NCBI GenBank assembly: GCA_905221605.1
Contig: CAJNDS010002178.1
Location: forward strand, 546,497-610,496
Source: Symbiodinium natans
Lineage: Eukaryota; Sar; Dinophyceae; Suessiales; Symbiodiniaceae
Direction of reading: 5' to 3'
Length of the DNA stretch: 64,000 bases
Of this stretch, positions 20,441 through 29,100 are shown in pieces. The notes beneath the pieces are model-generated. The model saw only the letters and a program-made list of their open reading frames with translations. It had not been told where the DNA came from and searched no databases. The position numbers were made by a program, and so were the translations under genes. Positions within the stretch are counted from its first letter, which is position 1, and every line of letters starts with the position of its first letter.

Positions 20441-20561
20441 AGGGTCAGCTTTAGATGAGCCAAAGCCAAAGCCAAAGGCATCACCGGCCTCAAGCTCGCA
20501 GTGTCAGTCTGGACCTGTTGCCGTGCAACCAGTCACGTGTCGCAGAGACCTCCTTCGATAG
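20441..20561 (+). CDS. Exon with Pro-Lys repeats and stop
   Basis: Frame SGSALDEPKPKPKASPASS runs on to CQSGPVAVQPVTCRRDLLR and TAG at 20559. It lies downstream of 19915 in the same orientation and may be its last exon. The EPKPKPK motif is disordered. No domain recognised. Confidence 0.5.
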
Positions 20562-20658
20562 GGGTGCCCAGCAGGCTGTCCTGCATTGTGTCTGTGTCTG
20601 TCAGTGTCAGTGTCATGTCATCATCGTCCATAGCGTCAAACCATGTTGAGATTGAGAG

Positions 20659-20776
20659 GTCACTTTCTTGCTCTACTTCCTGGAGCCGAGGGCATCGTCA
20701 GACCTGCTGCACCACCTGAAGGACAACCCGAAGAACGACGACAGTGCGTGGCTGATCGCCAACGCAAAGAAGGTTG
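20659..20776 (+). CDS. Exon of an unrecognised protein
   Basis: After TTGAGAG the frame reads VTFLLYFLEPRASSDLL and then HHLKDNPKNDDSAWLIAN, ending AKK before GTTGGC. Strong coding character. It enters with an upstream stop (TGA) just outside, which supports a splice acceptor. Confidence 0.6.
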
Positions 20777-20825
20777 GCAGAGAGCCACTCGGTTCCCCTT
20801 GCCCCCAGCCCCAGCCTTACCAACT

Positions 20826-21035
20826 TATTAGGGTTTGGGTGGTTTGGGCTTTGGGGTTTAGGATGTAGGGTTTGAGTTGAAGGGCTTCGGGTTTAGGGTC
20901 TGGGCTAGGGCGGCTAGGGTTGAGGGTTTAGGCTTTAGGATTTAGGGTAAAGGTTTTGAGGCTTTAGGGCTTGGGGCTTAGGGCTTGGGTTCAAGGTTTA
21001 GGGTCTAGGCTCCAGCGTTTAGGGTTCAGGGTTCA
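20826..21035. repeat. Degenerate TTTAGGG text
   Basis: GGTTTAGG, GGCTTAGG and GGTTGAGG words without a regular period. A small island of telomere-like sequence within the GTCAG-rich compartment. Confidence 0.8.
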
Positions 21036-21119
21036 AAGTCAAAGTAGTCGCCAAAATGTCAGTGCAATTTCCGTGACAATGAGAGTGAGTATGAAGTTTC
21101 AGTCTCTGTCTGAGGCTCA

Positions 21120-21870
21120 ATGCCCACGCAGGGATGGCCAGCGTCTGACAATGCTTGGAGACAGGATGGAGGCGGCTGGTACAATGATGGATGGAATCAA
21201 GACGGCGGTGGCCAGAGTCAGAGTCAGTACTACACCTGGAACCCACAGCAACAGGACGGTCAGAATCAGGACGGGTGGAATCAACATGATGACCGTCAGG
21301 GTCGTGCGTGGAGTCGACAAGATCGCCGTGGTCGGAGTCGCGGCAGGAGTCAACAAGACGACCATCGTGGAAACGGTTGGGGTCATGATGGCCAGGACCA
21401 GGGTCAGTATCACGACGGGCAGGGCGGCTGGTGGCATCGTCCTGATGACGGTCAGCGTGGAAGGGATGGATATGATCACGGAGGAGGGCAGGGCAGTGGC
21501 TGGTCTCAGAGTGATCACGGACATGGACAGGGGCAGGATAGTGGCCGGGCTGACGGGCATGCCCGGGATGGACATGATCATGGACAGGGTCCGGACGAGC
21601 CTCGGCTTGAAGGTTGTGCAGAGTGTGCAGAGTGGAGGTGAATGCCCGGTCCTATTCCTGGTGCCTCGTGGCACTCCTAAGGACCAGGACCAGCGGTGGC
21701 AGCAGCAGCAGCAGCCAGGACGTGAGTGGCCAGGCCACGCTGCCAGTCGTATACGGAGTCACTCGGCCACACGTTTGCCCTACACTCGGGCTCCTGCCAG
21801 CGTCGACGACGTGATTGAGGTCTTGCTTCTTGACTACTTCGATCGAGTGCAGCAAATAAAATGTAAATAA
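21120..21870 (+). CDS. Gln/Gly/Asp/Trp-rich low-complexity protein
   Basis: ATG at 21120 starts MPTQGWPASDNAWRQDGG and runs to about 21636 as a Q/G/D/W/H-rich chain (YYTWNPQQQDGQNQDGW, HDDRQGRAWSRQDRRG, DHGHGQGQDSG), ending GCAECAEW before GTGAATG. A phase-matching exon 21682-21721 (RTRTSGGSSSSSQD, donor GTGAGT) and a last exon 21801-21870 (DDVIEVLLLDYFDRVQQ, TAA) may follow; AATAAA lies in the final exon. An alternative frame over the same region is long but gives a repetitive Met/Val/Thr chain and is not preferred. Such composition suits an RNA-binding or phase-separating protein (inference). Confidence 0.62.
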
Positions 21871-21946
21871 TCCAAGCATTCTTGGCTTGTCTGGGCTTTA
21901 AGAGTGGCTAAGGACAGAAATCGGGCAGGACTGGGGGTTGTCGCAG

Positions 21947-22186
21947 GCCACCCTGGACAGCCTCATCAGCCTCCTCGACTTTGGCCGTGAGGGGTACATC
22001 AGAGTCTTTCTGCGCGTGCAACTCGACATAACCCTGGCCGCCGTGCTGAAAACACGAAACTCTAATCCTGCTTCCAAATCAGTCAGCTCAGGACCATTGG
22101 CATCCAGGGTCGGCACAACAACCCATCCCAACAACTTGATGGGTGGCTTTCTTCCTTTTGTTATGAGGACAGACGGGCTTAAGTGA
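21947..22186 (+). CDS. Exon of an unrecognised protein, with stop
   Basis: After GGGGTTGTCGCAG the frame reads ATLDSLISLLDFGREGYI and then RVFLRVQLDITLAAVLK, ending RTDGLK and TGA at 22184. The N-terminal half is amphipathic. No ATG is near, so upstream exons are expected. No domain recognised. Confidence 0.55.
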   Translation, partial: ATLDSLISLLDFGREGYIRVFLRVQLDITLAAVLKTRNSNPASKSVSSGPLASRVGTTTHPNNLMGGFLPFVMRTDGLK

Positions 22187-22231
22187 TTCAGCTTCTGACC
22201 TTGTCTGCTTCATTCAATTCCACTGACTTTA

Positions 22232-22937
22232 AGCTTTGGCGCTCAGAGGACCGACGAATGCTTGAAGAACGACGTCGGGCTCGTGCAGAAGCAGCGTCAG
22301 GATCAGGGCTGACAGAAGAACCGCCAGGTCTGAGTCAGCCAGCGCCAAAGGCCCAGCCAGTGCCACAGCCAACCCCAAAGCAAGACCCGAAGCGCCGTCC
22401 GAAAGCCAAAAGTAAGGGGAAGGCGCTACCCAAGCCGAAGGCCCAAGCTTTACCTGATCTCCTTGATGCCGATGCAGATGCAGAGGCCGACGGTAGCACC
22501 ACAGCTGGCACTGTCACCCCCAGAAACGCGAATGAAGCGTAAGTTTTTCAATGTCATTGTCAGTGGCGTCACCACACCACAGCGTTTTGCTCTCGGGTCT
22601 GCTGCCCCCGCCTCGAAGTACTGTCATTTTAGGGTCAGCGTGACAGCATGAAAGGCAACCCAGAGTCGCAGTGTCAGATTGTCTACAATCGCAGCAAGGA
22701 CCCTTTCTCAGAGAGAGAGAGAGCCGCCAATTCAAGGTGTCAAAGTGACGGCGACTGTGCAAGTAGCAACAGTTGCTCAGCCGATGCGCAGCAAGACATC
22801 AGCAAAAAGGGCCGCTGCTCTGGACCTTGCAAGTCAAGTCCGTGCTGATGCATTAGTTCAGGCATGTGGTGAGCATGACCTTGACTGCCCTCGCAGGTGC
22901 CATCGAACTGGCAGAGTCGGGCACAGGCGGCGCCTAG
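22232..22937 (+). CDS. Pro/Lys-rich protein gene with a 28-nt intron
   Basis: First exon: LWRSEDRRMLEERRRARAE then PKAQPVPQPTPKQDPKRRPK, ending near 22537 at the canonical donor GTAAGT. The second exon starts after GCGTGACAG (about 22648, MKGNPESQ). A (GA)n tract at about 22708-22721 separates two open frames, so an indel or intron lies there; the second reads PPIQGVKVTATVQVATVAQ, then ALDLASQVRADALVQAC. GTGAGC...CCTCGCAG (22869-22896, 28 nt) is a phase-correct intron leading to AIELAESGTGGA and TAG at 22935. A disordered basic protein; function unknown. Confidence 0.55.
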
Positions 22938-22941
22938 GGAT

Positions 22942-23190
22942 TAGGAGTTCGGGTTTAGGGTTTAGGGTTTAGGGTTGAGGGCTGAGGGTTGAAGGTTGAG
23001 GGTTCAGGGATTAGGGTTTAGGGTTGAGGGTTTAGGGTTTAAGGGTTGAGGGTTCAGGGTTTAGGGTTTAGGGTTTAAGGGTTTAAGGGTTTAAGGGTTT
23101 AAGGGTTTAAGGGTTTAAGGGTTTAAGGGTTGAGGGTTCAGGGTTTAGGGTTAGGGTTTAGGGTTAGGGTTTAGGGTTTAGGGTTTAGGC
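22942..23190. repeat. TTTAAGGG/TTTAGGG/TTGAGGG array
   Basis: Contains a homogeneous run of the eight-base variant GTTTAAGG (about 23070-23130). After it, 23195-23338 has two competing open frames (AASGRLKPHMVRFRKASLF the better) that might be an exon. Confidence 0.88.
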
Positions 23191-23339
23191 TCCGATGTTT
23201 CCCAGGCTGCCTCTGGCCGTCTCAAGCCCCACATGGTCCGCTTTCGCAAGGCCAGCTTGTTTTTGCCTGCAGTGCACTGCCTGGCATGGAGACATGTTGT
23301 TAGACATTTGTTTGGCTGTGCCATTAGTCACAGTGACTG

Positions 23340-23885
23340 TGATACTCAATTCTTCGAGTTTTCTTCAATTTTTTTTATTAAATTTTCTTCAAATTTGTCC
23401 AAGAAAATTTCAAAGAAATGAGAAAGAAATTTGAAGGAAAACTCGATAAATTTGAAAGAAACACCTTTTTGGGAACTTTGTTGTGTCCGTTGTGTCAGGC
23501 AGAGTGTGAGCTTGCCTGGTAAAGCTGATCCGTCTTGCCTGCGTGTGGTCAAGGCTACTGAAAGCGTTTCCTTGCTCTGCCTCTGCCATACTGACATTGA
23601 CAGTGATACTCAGTTTTCTCAAATTCTTCGAGTTCTCTTTGAAATTGTGATCAAATTTTCTTCTTTTTTTTCAAGAAAATTAGAAAGAAATTTGAAAGAA
23701 ATTTGCAAGAAAGCCCGATAAATTTGAAAGAAACACTGTTTTGGGCACTTGTTTGTCTCAGTGGTGATAGCGATAGGAAGAGTCTCAGCGTGCCAGGCAA
23801 AGGTGGTCCGGCTTGTTGCTGCCTGAGTGTTTTTTCATTGTGTCAGGTGTCGGCGTCAGGCCGACTCGGCTTCAAAGAGAGTTAT
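23340..23885. mobile_element. Tandem dimer of AT-rich foldback element
   Basis: Two units of about 280 bp. Each begins with CAGTGATACTCA-type text and a CTTCGAGTTTTCTTC arm, then AAATTTGAAAGAAA, GATAAATTTGAAAGAAACAC and GGCACTTGTTTG-type text, and a GTCAGGCAGAGTGTGAGC tail. Closely related to 37780-38300. No protein is encoded; TTTTCTTTCAAA and TTTGAAAGAAAA arms would form a hairpin. Confidence 0.82.
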
Positions 23886-23934
23886 AGGTCAAACAGTAAA
23901 CAGTATACACGTAAGACATGACATGAATCAGCAG

Positions 23935-24050
23935 TGAGCAAGGGTTTAAGGGTTTAAGGTGGAGGGTTTGGGGTTTTGGAATTAGGGTTTAGGGTTTAGG
24001 GTTTAAAGGGTTTAGGTGTTGGGGGTTTAGGGTTTAGGACTTAGGGACTT
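23935..24050. repeat. Short degenerate TTTAGGG array
   Basis: Irregular GGTTTAAGG/GGTTTAGG words just upstream of the gene at 24090. May lie in its 5' untranslated region or an upstream intron. Confidence 0.8.
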
Positions 24051-24089
24051 GTGAAGACACAGTAGACAGGGCCGTGTGGTCACATCGCC

Positions 24090-24659
24090 ATGGACGAACC
24101 CCCGACGACGGAGGGTCAGAACTCAGTGTCCGACGACGAGGAAAACGACCAGCATGATCGTGTTGTCAGCGAGGGATCTCTGACGGATGCTGATGAGTCA
24201 GTGTGCCAATACGACAACTGCAATCGCCCCGCGGTGGTGGAGATCGGTCTGGCTGCAGTGGCACAAGGGTCAGAGTCAGTGTCAGGGTCACATGAGGTCT
24301 GCCTGCTTCAGGCCTTTTGCTGGGAGTGTGCAGCGTCACAGCTTCTGAGATTCAATGGCCGTGAATGGATGGCAGAAGACGGGTGCATCAGGTTTCTTTT
24401 CGTGTCAGAGGCAGAGTCAGAGTCAGAGACACACGGCCATGTCGGCCGCTGCAGCAACTGCAGGCAATGTTTTGGGTGCGTGGTGCTGCACAACACACGA
24501 GACGGTGAAGAGTCATTGTGCTGGACATGCGCCGCAGTTCGCTTTCTGGAAGCCCGGCTCGGCTTTCTTCAGTTTGTGAAGCAGCCAATGCGAAGTGGCA
24601 GTGTCGATGATGACTATGACTATGACGGTGCTGCTGAGTCTGATTCAGTGGCTCTTTAG
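24090..24659 (+). CDS. Acidic Cys-rich probable zinc protein, 189 aa
   Basis: A single open frame from ATG (GCCATGGAC context) to TAG. The N-terminus is acidic (DDEENDQHDRVVSEG). Cysteine pairs appear in order: CQYDNC, CWEC, CSNCRQCFGC, CWTC, consistent with two or more zinc-binding sites. The C-terminal LGFLQFVKQ resembles PRFLEFVKQ in the gene at 34705-34992, so the two are probably paralogues. GTCAGAGTCAG motifs inside the frame encode Ser-Glu/Ser-Val stretches (SESVSGS, ESESET). Intron-less as read. The family is not recognised. Confidence 0.7.
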   Translation: MDEPPTTEGQNSVSDDEENDQHDRVVSEGSLTDADESVCQYDNCNRPAVVEIGLAAVAQGSESVSGSHEVCLLQAFCWECAASQLLRFNGREWMAEDGCIRFLFVSEAESESETHGHVGRCSNCRQCFGCVVLHNTRDGEESLCWTCAAVRFLEARLGFLQFVKQPMRSGSVDDDYDYDGAAESDSVAL

Positions 24660-24801
24660 ACCCCATCTCAAGCCTCAAGCCGGTTGCAACTCACACGCGC
24701 ACAGACGGTCGCAGCGAAAAGAGCTGGCAACATGCGGTAAGGGCAGTGAGATGTGTTTGCCAGGGTTGCGTTGCATGAATCGGTGGCAGGTGAGGATGGC
24801 T

Positions 24802-24855
24802 GGAGTGGAGGTGGTTGCCAAGTTTAGTCCTGAACCTGGCAACCACGTCCACTCC
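24802..24855. repeat. Perfect-arm hairpin
   Basis: GGAGTGGAGGTGGTTGCCA and, 16 bp later, TGGCAACCACGTCCACTCC: 19-bp arms with one mismatch. It lies between the genes at 24090 and 25105, in a stretch with no supported coding sequence. Confidence 0.85.
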
Positions 24856-25104
24856 CGCCAGCTTTCCTGTCATGACCTCAGCTTCCTGTCCAGCATGGCA
24901 TGGAGCAGTCTACAGACTCACCTGCCAAGGTTTTGTCGTCTACGCAGAGTCCACGTCAAGGGCTCAGCTTGCTTTCCTGCTTGGTGCGACTGGGAGTGAG
25001 ACTACGTTGCATTCCTGGCAGGCTGGGCTCAGGCCGAAGTTCTTTTCATTTACATGACATGTTAATGTTAGGGTCAGAGTTTCACCCGACACTTTTGGTG
25101 GAAG

Positions 25105-25473
25105 ATGGCGATCACATTCGTGAATTTGGAAGGCTTGCCAGAATTGGATTGGCCAATGTCGGCCCAGCGCCGCGTTGGGGAGACATTGCCATTGCCGGAC
25201 ATCTTCGCTGACATGGCAGGCCAGAGTCAGACTGAGGCAGCCAGTCAGAAGACGGAGACGAAGGAGGCAGAGTCCACAGGCACAGCTGAAGCAAACAAGA
25301 CGGCGAAGAAGCCCAAGGCCAAGGCCTGTAACAAGAAGCCCAAGGCCAAGGCCAAGGCCAAGGCCAAGGCCCCTAAGAAGAAGGCCAAGGCCAAGGCCAA
25401 GGCCAAGGCCAAGGCCAAGGCCAAGGCCCAGGCCAAGAGCAAGGCGTCGGTGAAGAAAGAGAGTCAACACTGA
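25105..25473 (+). CDS. Lys/Ala-repeat basic protein, 122 aa
   Basis: ATG at 25105 opens MAITFVNLEGLPELDWPM. From about residue 75 the chain becomes almost pure Lys/Ala with few Pro (KPKAKAKAKAKAPKKKAKAK and on), ending KKESQH before TGA. The tail resembles linker-histone H1 C-termini and other DNA-condensing tails. Dinoflagellates package DNA with basic non-nucleosomal proteins, so chromatin or nucleic-acid binding is a fair inference. The N-terminal 45 residues match nothing I recognise. The AAGGCC tandem that encodes the repeats can expand by slippage. Confidence 0.68.
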   Translation: MAITFVNLEGLPELDWPMSAQRRVGETLPLPDIFADMAGQSQTEAASQKTETKEAESTGTAEANKTAKKPKAKACNKKPKAKAKAKAKAPKKKAKAKAKAKAKAKAKAQAKSKASVKKESQH

Positions 25474-25805
25474 ATGGCCTCGTCGATCAGAATCAGCATC
25501 TAGAGTCATAGATTCCCTGAGACTTTGACTAGCTGACTACCTCTGCCTCTGCATCAGTCTTGAAAAGGGAGCTTATCACTACATCCTTGTCTTGTGTCCC
25601 ATCAGTATACTCAGTATTCTGACAGAAAACCTGTTGCCCAGGTCAGACATGGGGACATCTTGCCCCAGCTCGGTCGTGCGTCGTGCGCTTGGTGACTCAA
25701 TCAACCAAGTTGTGATGCTTGCAAGGTAAGGTGGCAGAAGTTTGTGAGTCTGAGACAGTGTGCCCTGCAGATTTTAGGCTCTGCAGCTGCAGTTGTGTCA
25801 GTGTC

Positions 25806-26276
25806 ATGTCTTTCTCTTCGACGACCGCGCTCACACTATGGAAGGTGCTGGAATTCGACCTCGTCCCCGACTTCGCCGAGCGTCTCTGTCACAACCATGG
25901 CACCCTTGCCGAGAAGCTGGTCTTGTTCCCCAGTGTCGAGGCCGCCGTCGAGGGGCAAGCGTATGCAGCAAGGCGAGTCCTGCACAAGACACCCACAGCG
26001 TGGGCGTCAGGGTCATTGTCAGTGGGCCACCAGCTGTACATTCCCTCCGATCGCTGGGGCCCTGCAAGAACCAAAAAGGAGGCAGCACACAAAGAAGACC
26101 ACAAGAACCTGGTGGCCGTCAGTGTCAGTGTCAAAGGCTACCACGATGCCCAGTGTGCGGATCTGCCCCAGGGTGGTGCGGCCTACGTCTTCACCAGCGG
26201 CATCAGGGTCAGCGTCAAGGACGTGTTCCTGTACAAGCTGAAACTCGAGACAAAGCTGGAGAACCAGGAGTCGTGA
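25806..26276 (+). CDS. Hypothetical protein, 156 aa
   Basis: ATG at 25806 (GTCATGTCT) is preferred over an upstream GTG/TTG extension because the preceding text is GTCAG-repeat-like. It reads MSFSSTTALTLWKVLEF then LVPDFAERLCHNHGTLAEKL and ends YKLKLETKLENQES. It contains VSVSVKGYH encoded by a GTCAGTGTCAGTGTC run. Mixed composition, no signal peptide, no recognised family. Two other frames are also open, but this one has the most natural composition. Confidence 0.55.
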   Translation: MSFSSTTALTLWKVLEFDLVPDFAERLCHNHGTLAEKLVLFPSVEAAVEGQAYAARRVLHKTPTAWASGSLSVGHQLYIPSDRWGPARTKKEAAHKEDHKNLVAVSVSVKGYHDAQCADLPQGGAAYVFTSGIRVSVKDVFLYKLKLETKLENQES

Positions 26277-26330
26277 TGTAAAATCTGCCCCCGACAGAAT
26301 CTTGCAACCCAACCCGGAAGACTCGTTCAG

Positions 26331-26677
26331 GACACGCCGCATGCACCGACAGCGTCAGCGTCCAAGACGGCCGTTGCCGAAGCCGAGGCAGAGAAATTGT
26401 CAGCGTTGGTATTCTGTTAGCACTGTCAGCAAGTTGGGAGCCCTAGGCCTGGAAGTCTCACGTCAGGACTGCAGAGCCAGTGCTACAACGTTGGAGTGGA
26501 ACGGGGTTCCTGTTGCAGAGTCGGCTGTGAGAGCCTAAGACACTCGGTAGCCAGCATTTTGACGGAAGTGACACTATCCCCGTTGCCGAGGACGTCGAAG
26601 AGACAGAGTTGCAGGCAGAGAAAGCCGCCGGAGTCGAAGAGAAGCCGACGCAGGAGACGAGAAATCCTAAACACTGA
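26331..26677 (+). CDS. Ala/Glu-rich exons, two, phase-matched
   Basis: Exon 26331-26408 (after CGTTCAG) reads HAPTASASKTAVAEAEAEK and ends SAL before GTATTC. Exon 26555-26677 (after TAGCCAG) reads DGSDTIPVAEDVEETELQ then AEKAAGVEEKPTQET and stops at TGA 26675. Both in phase 0; intron 146 bp, GT-AG. The product is an acidic, probably disordered C-terminus of a gene whose 5' end I could not place. It might continue from 25806. Confidence 0.55.
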
Positions 26678-26733
26678 GCTTTAAGCCCTCAACCTTCTCC
26701 GTAGGTTGCAGTTGCTTCCAGTGAACGGCAGCC

Positions 26734-27228
26734 ATGCAAACCCAGCAGGACACGGACAGTCCCAGCACAGTCACGAAGTACCTGGCAGTGTCGGCACGTT
26801 TTGCGGACGGCCTCCTGCAACGCATGGTCGACTCTGTGGGCACCATGGCACTCATCGAAGTGAATGATTTCGCCGTGAAGATCCCGGCCCCGCCACAGCA
26901 GAGTGATGAAGGTGCCATGCCTGCAGTGCCTGCCATTGAGGACTCTCAGGGTCAGGATCCTGGCCCAGATGCGCTACATGAGCAGCAGAGCACACGGTCC
27001 TTCATTCCGTTGTATGACTCGGATGTGACCTGCATGATGCATTTCAGCTTCTTGCGGAAGGCGGCCAGGATGTGTGTCAAGAGAGGGTACACGGTGCCCG
27101 GCCTTTGGTACGAGCCCGGGAAGAAAAGCGTCAGTGTCCTCGCCAACCCACATTCAGACCACAAGGCCAGGCTGCAAGGCGTTTTGGCGTGTCAGTGTAT
27201 TCCGGCGGCAAGCCCTTTCGCTGCGTGA
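26734..27228 (+). CDS. Hypothetical protein, 164 aa, tail from a repeat
   Basis: ATG at 26734 (GCAGCCATG) reads MQTQQDTDSPSTVTKYL, then RFADGLLQRMVDSVGTMALI and MCVKRGYTVPGLWYEPGKK. The last dozen residues (IPAASPFAA) are encoded by a copy of the GGCGGCAAGCCCTTTCGCTG repeat, which also supplies the stop. Either the repeat has invaded the 3' end of the gene, or the true last exon is elsewhere. Family not recognised. Confidence 0.6.
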   Translation: MQTQQDTDSPSTVTKYLAVSARFADGLLQRMVDSVGTMALIEVNDFAVKIPAPPQQSDEGAMPAVPAIEDSQGQDPGPDALHEQQSTRSFIPLYDSDVTCMMHFSFLRKAARMCVKRGYTVPGLWYEPGKKSVSVLANPHSDHKARLQGVLACQCIPAASPFAA

Positions 27229-27440
27229 CCTGTTCCTTTATGGCCCTAAACCTAGTAATTAGGGTTAAGGGTTTAGGGTCAATCACACTCACTGACACCC
27301 ACAGCAGCAGCACTGTCAGACTCACTGACACCCACAGCAGCAGCACTGTCAGCTTTCAAAGCAGTAGTGTCAGTAGTGCACTTAGGCGGCAAGACCTCTG
27401 GCTGCAAGTAGTGTCAGTTTACTTGGGCGGCAAGCCCTGT
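27190..27440. repeat. Dispersed GGCGGCAAG repeats and CACCCACAGCAGCAG duplication
   Basis: Copies of the 12.9-15.8 kb repeat core at about 27200 and 27380-27440. Between them CTCACTGACACCCACAGCAG occurs twice in tandem (27285-27350). Confidence 0.85.
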
Positions 27441-27544
27441 CGCTTAGGTACATTTCATTGTATCTGTACCTTATGTACCTTAAGTACCTTAAACCCCTTA
27501 CCCCTGAATTCAGTAATCTGAGTTCAGGGTCAGCGTTTGGGTTT

Positions 27545-27725
27545 TCTTTATTAGGTTTAGGGATTAGGGTTGAGGGTCTAGGGTTTAGGGTTTCGGGTTT
27601 TTGGGTGTAGGGTTTAGGGTTTAGGGTTGAGGGTTAAGGTCTTTAGGGTTTAGGGCTTAGGGTTTAGGGCTTAGGGTTTAGGGTGCAGGGTTTGAAACTT
27701 AAAACCGGTTGAGGGTTCAGGTTTA
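27545..27725. repeat. Degenerate TTTAGGG array
   Basis: GGTTTAGG, GGCTTAGG and GGTTGAGG words directly upstream of the exon at 27771; probably inside an intron. Confidence 0.8.
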
Positions 27726-27770
27726 GGTTTCAGGCTTTGGGGTTGATCACAGTTACAGAAGCACTGGCAG

Positions 27771-28241
27771 GAGCCCGTGAACATCGTGAAGATGAAGCTT
27801 CCCCTGACGACCTGGGAGCACATGGTCAGCATGAGGCAGGTGGTGCCAGAGTCACAGCCCTTTCGCCACTGGCAGTTGGTGACCGACATTCCCAATTCGG
27901 ACTTCATCCAGAAGTGCATGAGCTTGCACAAGGGTCATGTCGTGGAGAGCTTGACTCCAGTGTCAAGCTTGGCTGCATCTTGGATTAATATTGTGCGTAT
28001 TGTGCAATGTGCAAGAGGACACAGGCTTCGGCATGTGAGTGTGTGACGGTTGGGAGTGACTTCACACGCAGCCCATGTCACTCACTATCGCACTGAGGAT
28101 TGGAAGGCACAAGCAGATGCCATCCAAAAGGACTATGCCGGTAAGGAGAGCGATTTCAGAGTCATGATGCAAGGCTTGATCTTGTCTTTGTCCGAGGAAG
28201 AGGGCAAGGGTCCTGTGTCCAAAAAGCCTCGCAAGCACTAA
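27771..28241 (+). CDS. Two-exon gene segment, unrecognised
   Basis: After AGCACTGGCAG the first exon reads EPVNIVKMKLPLTTWEHMV then SQPFRHWQLVTDIPNSDF and KCMSLHKGHVVESL. Its 3' end lies before about 28030, where GTGAGTG looks like a donor but the phase is off by one. The second exon, after CACACGCAG (28073), reads HVTHYRTEDWKAQADAIQK and ends VSKKPRKH and TAA. The basic C-terminus could be a nuclear signal. No start codon is visible, so upstream exons exist. Confidence 0.58.
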
Positions 28242-28476
28242 GCCTGCTTTCCTCTCACTGCCTTCAGACTTCAGAGAGTCAGAAGCAATTTTGGTCCGAT
28301 TCCGTGTTTGTTGTAGCCCTGGCCGAGCACTGATAATGTGAGAACTCGGCTGGGCAGTGTCAGCGTGCCTAGAGACCGTGGGTGCTACTCCGAAGCTCCC
28401 TGAGTCACTGACTGCAGATCGGAGAAAATGAAGAGAAGTGTGTCGCTTCTGCTGTCCTGTTGCGGCGCTTGGTTGC

Positions 28477-28704
28477 ATGTCGTCCTCCAAGGCGGCGGCG
28501 ATGAGTGTCCTGGGCCCAGTTTTTGCTCGCGTCACAGGCCGGTCACAGTCAGAAGGTTTTGGGCAATGTGACTTTCGAAATGAGTCACTGCAGGTCCTGT
28601 GTGCACTCATGGACGGAGCCCATGGCAGTGTCAGGCCGAACATTTGTCACAGCACGGCACGGTTGCCACGGACGGATGGACAGAGGGCTAACCCAAAAAA
28701 TGTC
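28477..28704 (+). CDS. Hypothetical protein, about 75 aa
   Basis: ATG at 28477 reads MSSSKAAAMSVLGPVFARV then GRSQSEGFGQCDFRN and LQVLCALMDGAHGSV, stopping at TGA. Open from the ATG. A second frame from 28505 is longer but runs into the hairpin repeats. Family unknown. Confidence 0.42.
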
Positions 28705-28748
28705 TGAAAATGACCACAGGTTTTTGGGCTCCGACATGTCCCGGGATC

Positions 28749-29004
28749 TGTGGCTACCTACCGGGTGGGTAGCCACAGTTTCTCTTGTGTTTATATACGG
28801 ACTGGTGACCTGGGGGAAATAACTTCTAAACTTCGAATGGCTTGCTAATTACTTTTTATCTAATTTCCATTAGGGGTTGTGGCTACCTACCGGGTGGTTT
28901 GCCACAGGTTTTGCCCCTGTCAGACCAAGAAAATCCAGCGGTCATTTTTGGTTTTTTTCCTGGGTCCAGGGTCGACGGCAACCTACCGGGTGGGTGGCCA
29001 CCAC
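28749..29004. repeat. Three hairpin repeats, GGCTACCTACCGGGTGGG
   Basis: The palindrome TGTGGCTACCTACCGGGTGG... occurs at 28749-28777, 28878-28906 and 28976-29004. The first is nearly perfect; the others have decayed arms. The spacing is roughly 100-130 bp. Confidence 0.85.
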
Positions 29005-29100
29005 AGGTTGTGTCGCATTCCACGGACGGGCGTAGTTGGGCTCCGGAGGACTAAGAGCAGCTTTCAGTTCAGGGTCCTTAGTTTGTGAGACCCATGTGCA

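Noticed and set aside
21117-21674. Minus-strand 185-codon frame over the Q/G/D-rich gene
   Set aside because: It is a repetitive Thr/Ile/Val/Pro chain, the shadow of the GACGG/GTCAG repeats on the plus strand.
28062-28643. Minus-strand 193-codon open frame
   Set aside because: It overlaps two plus-strand exons with better composition (27771-28241 and 28477-28704).
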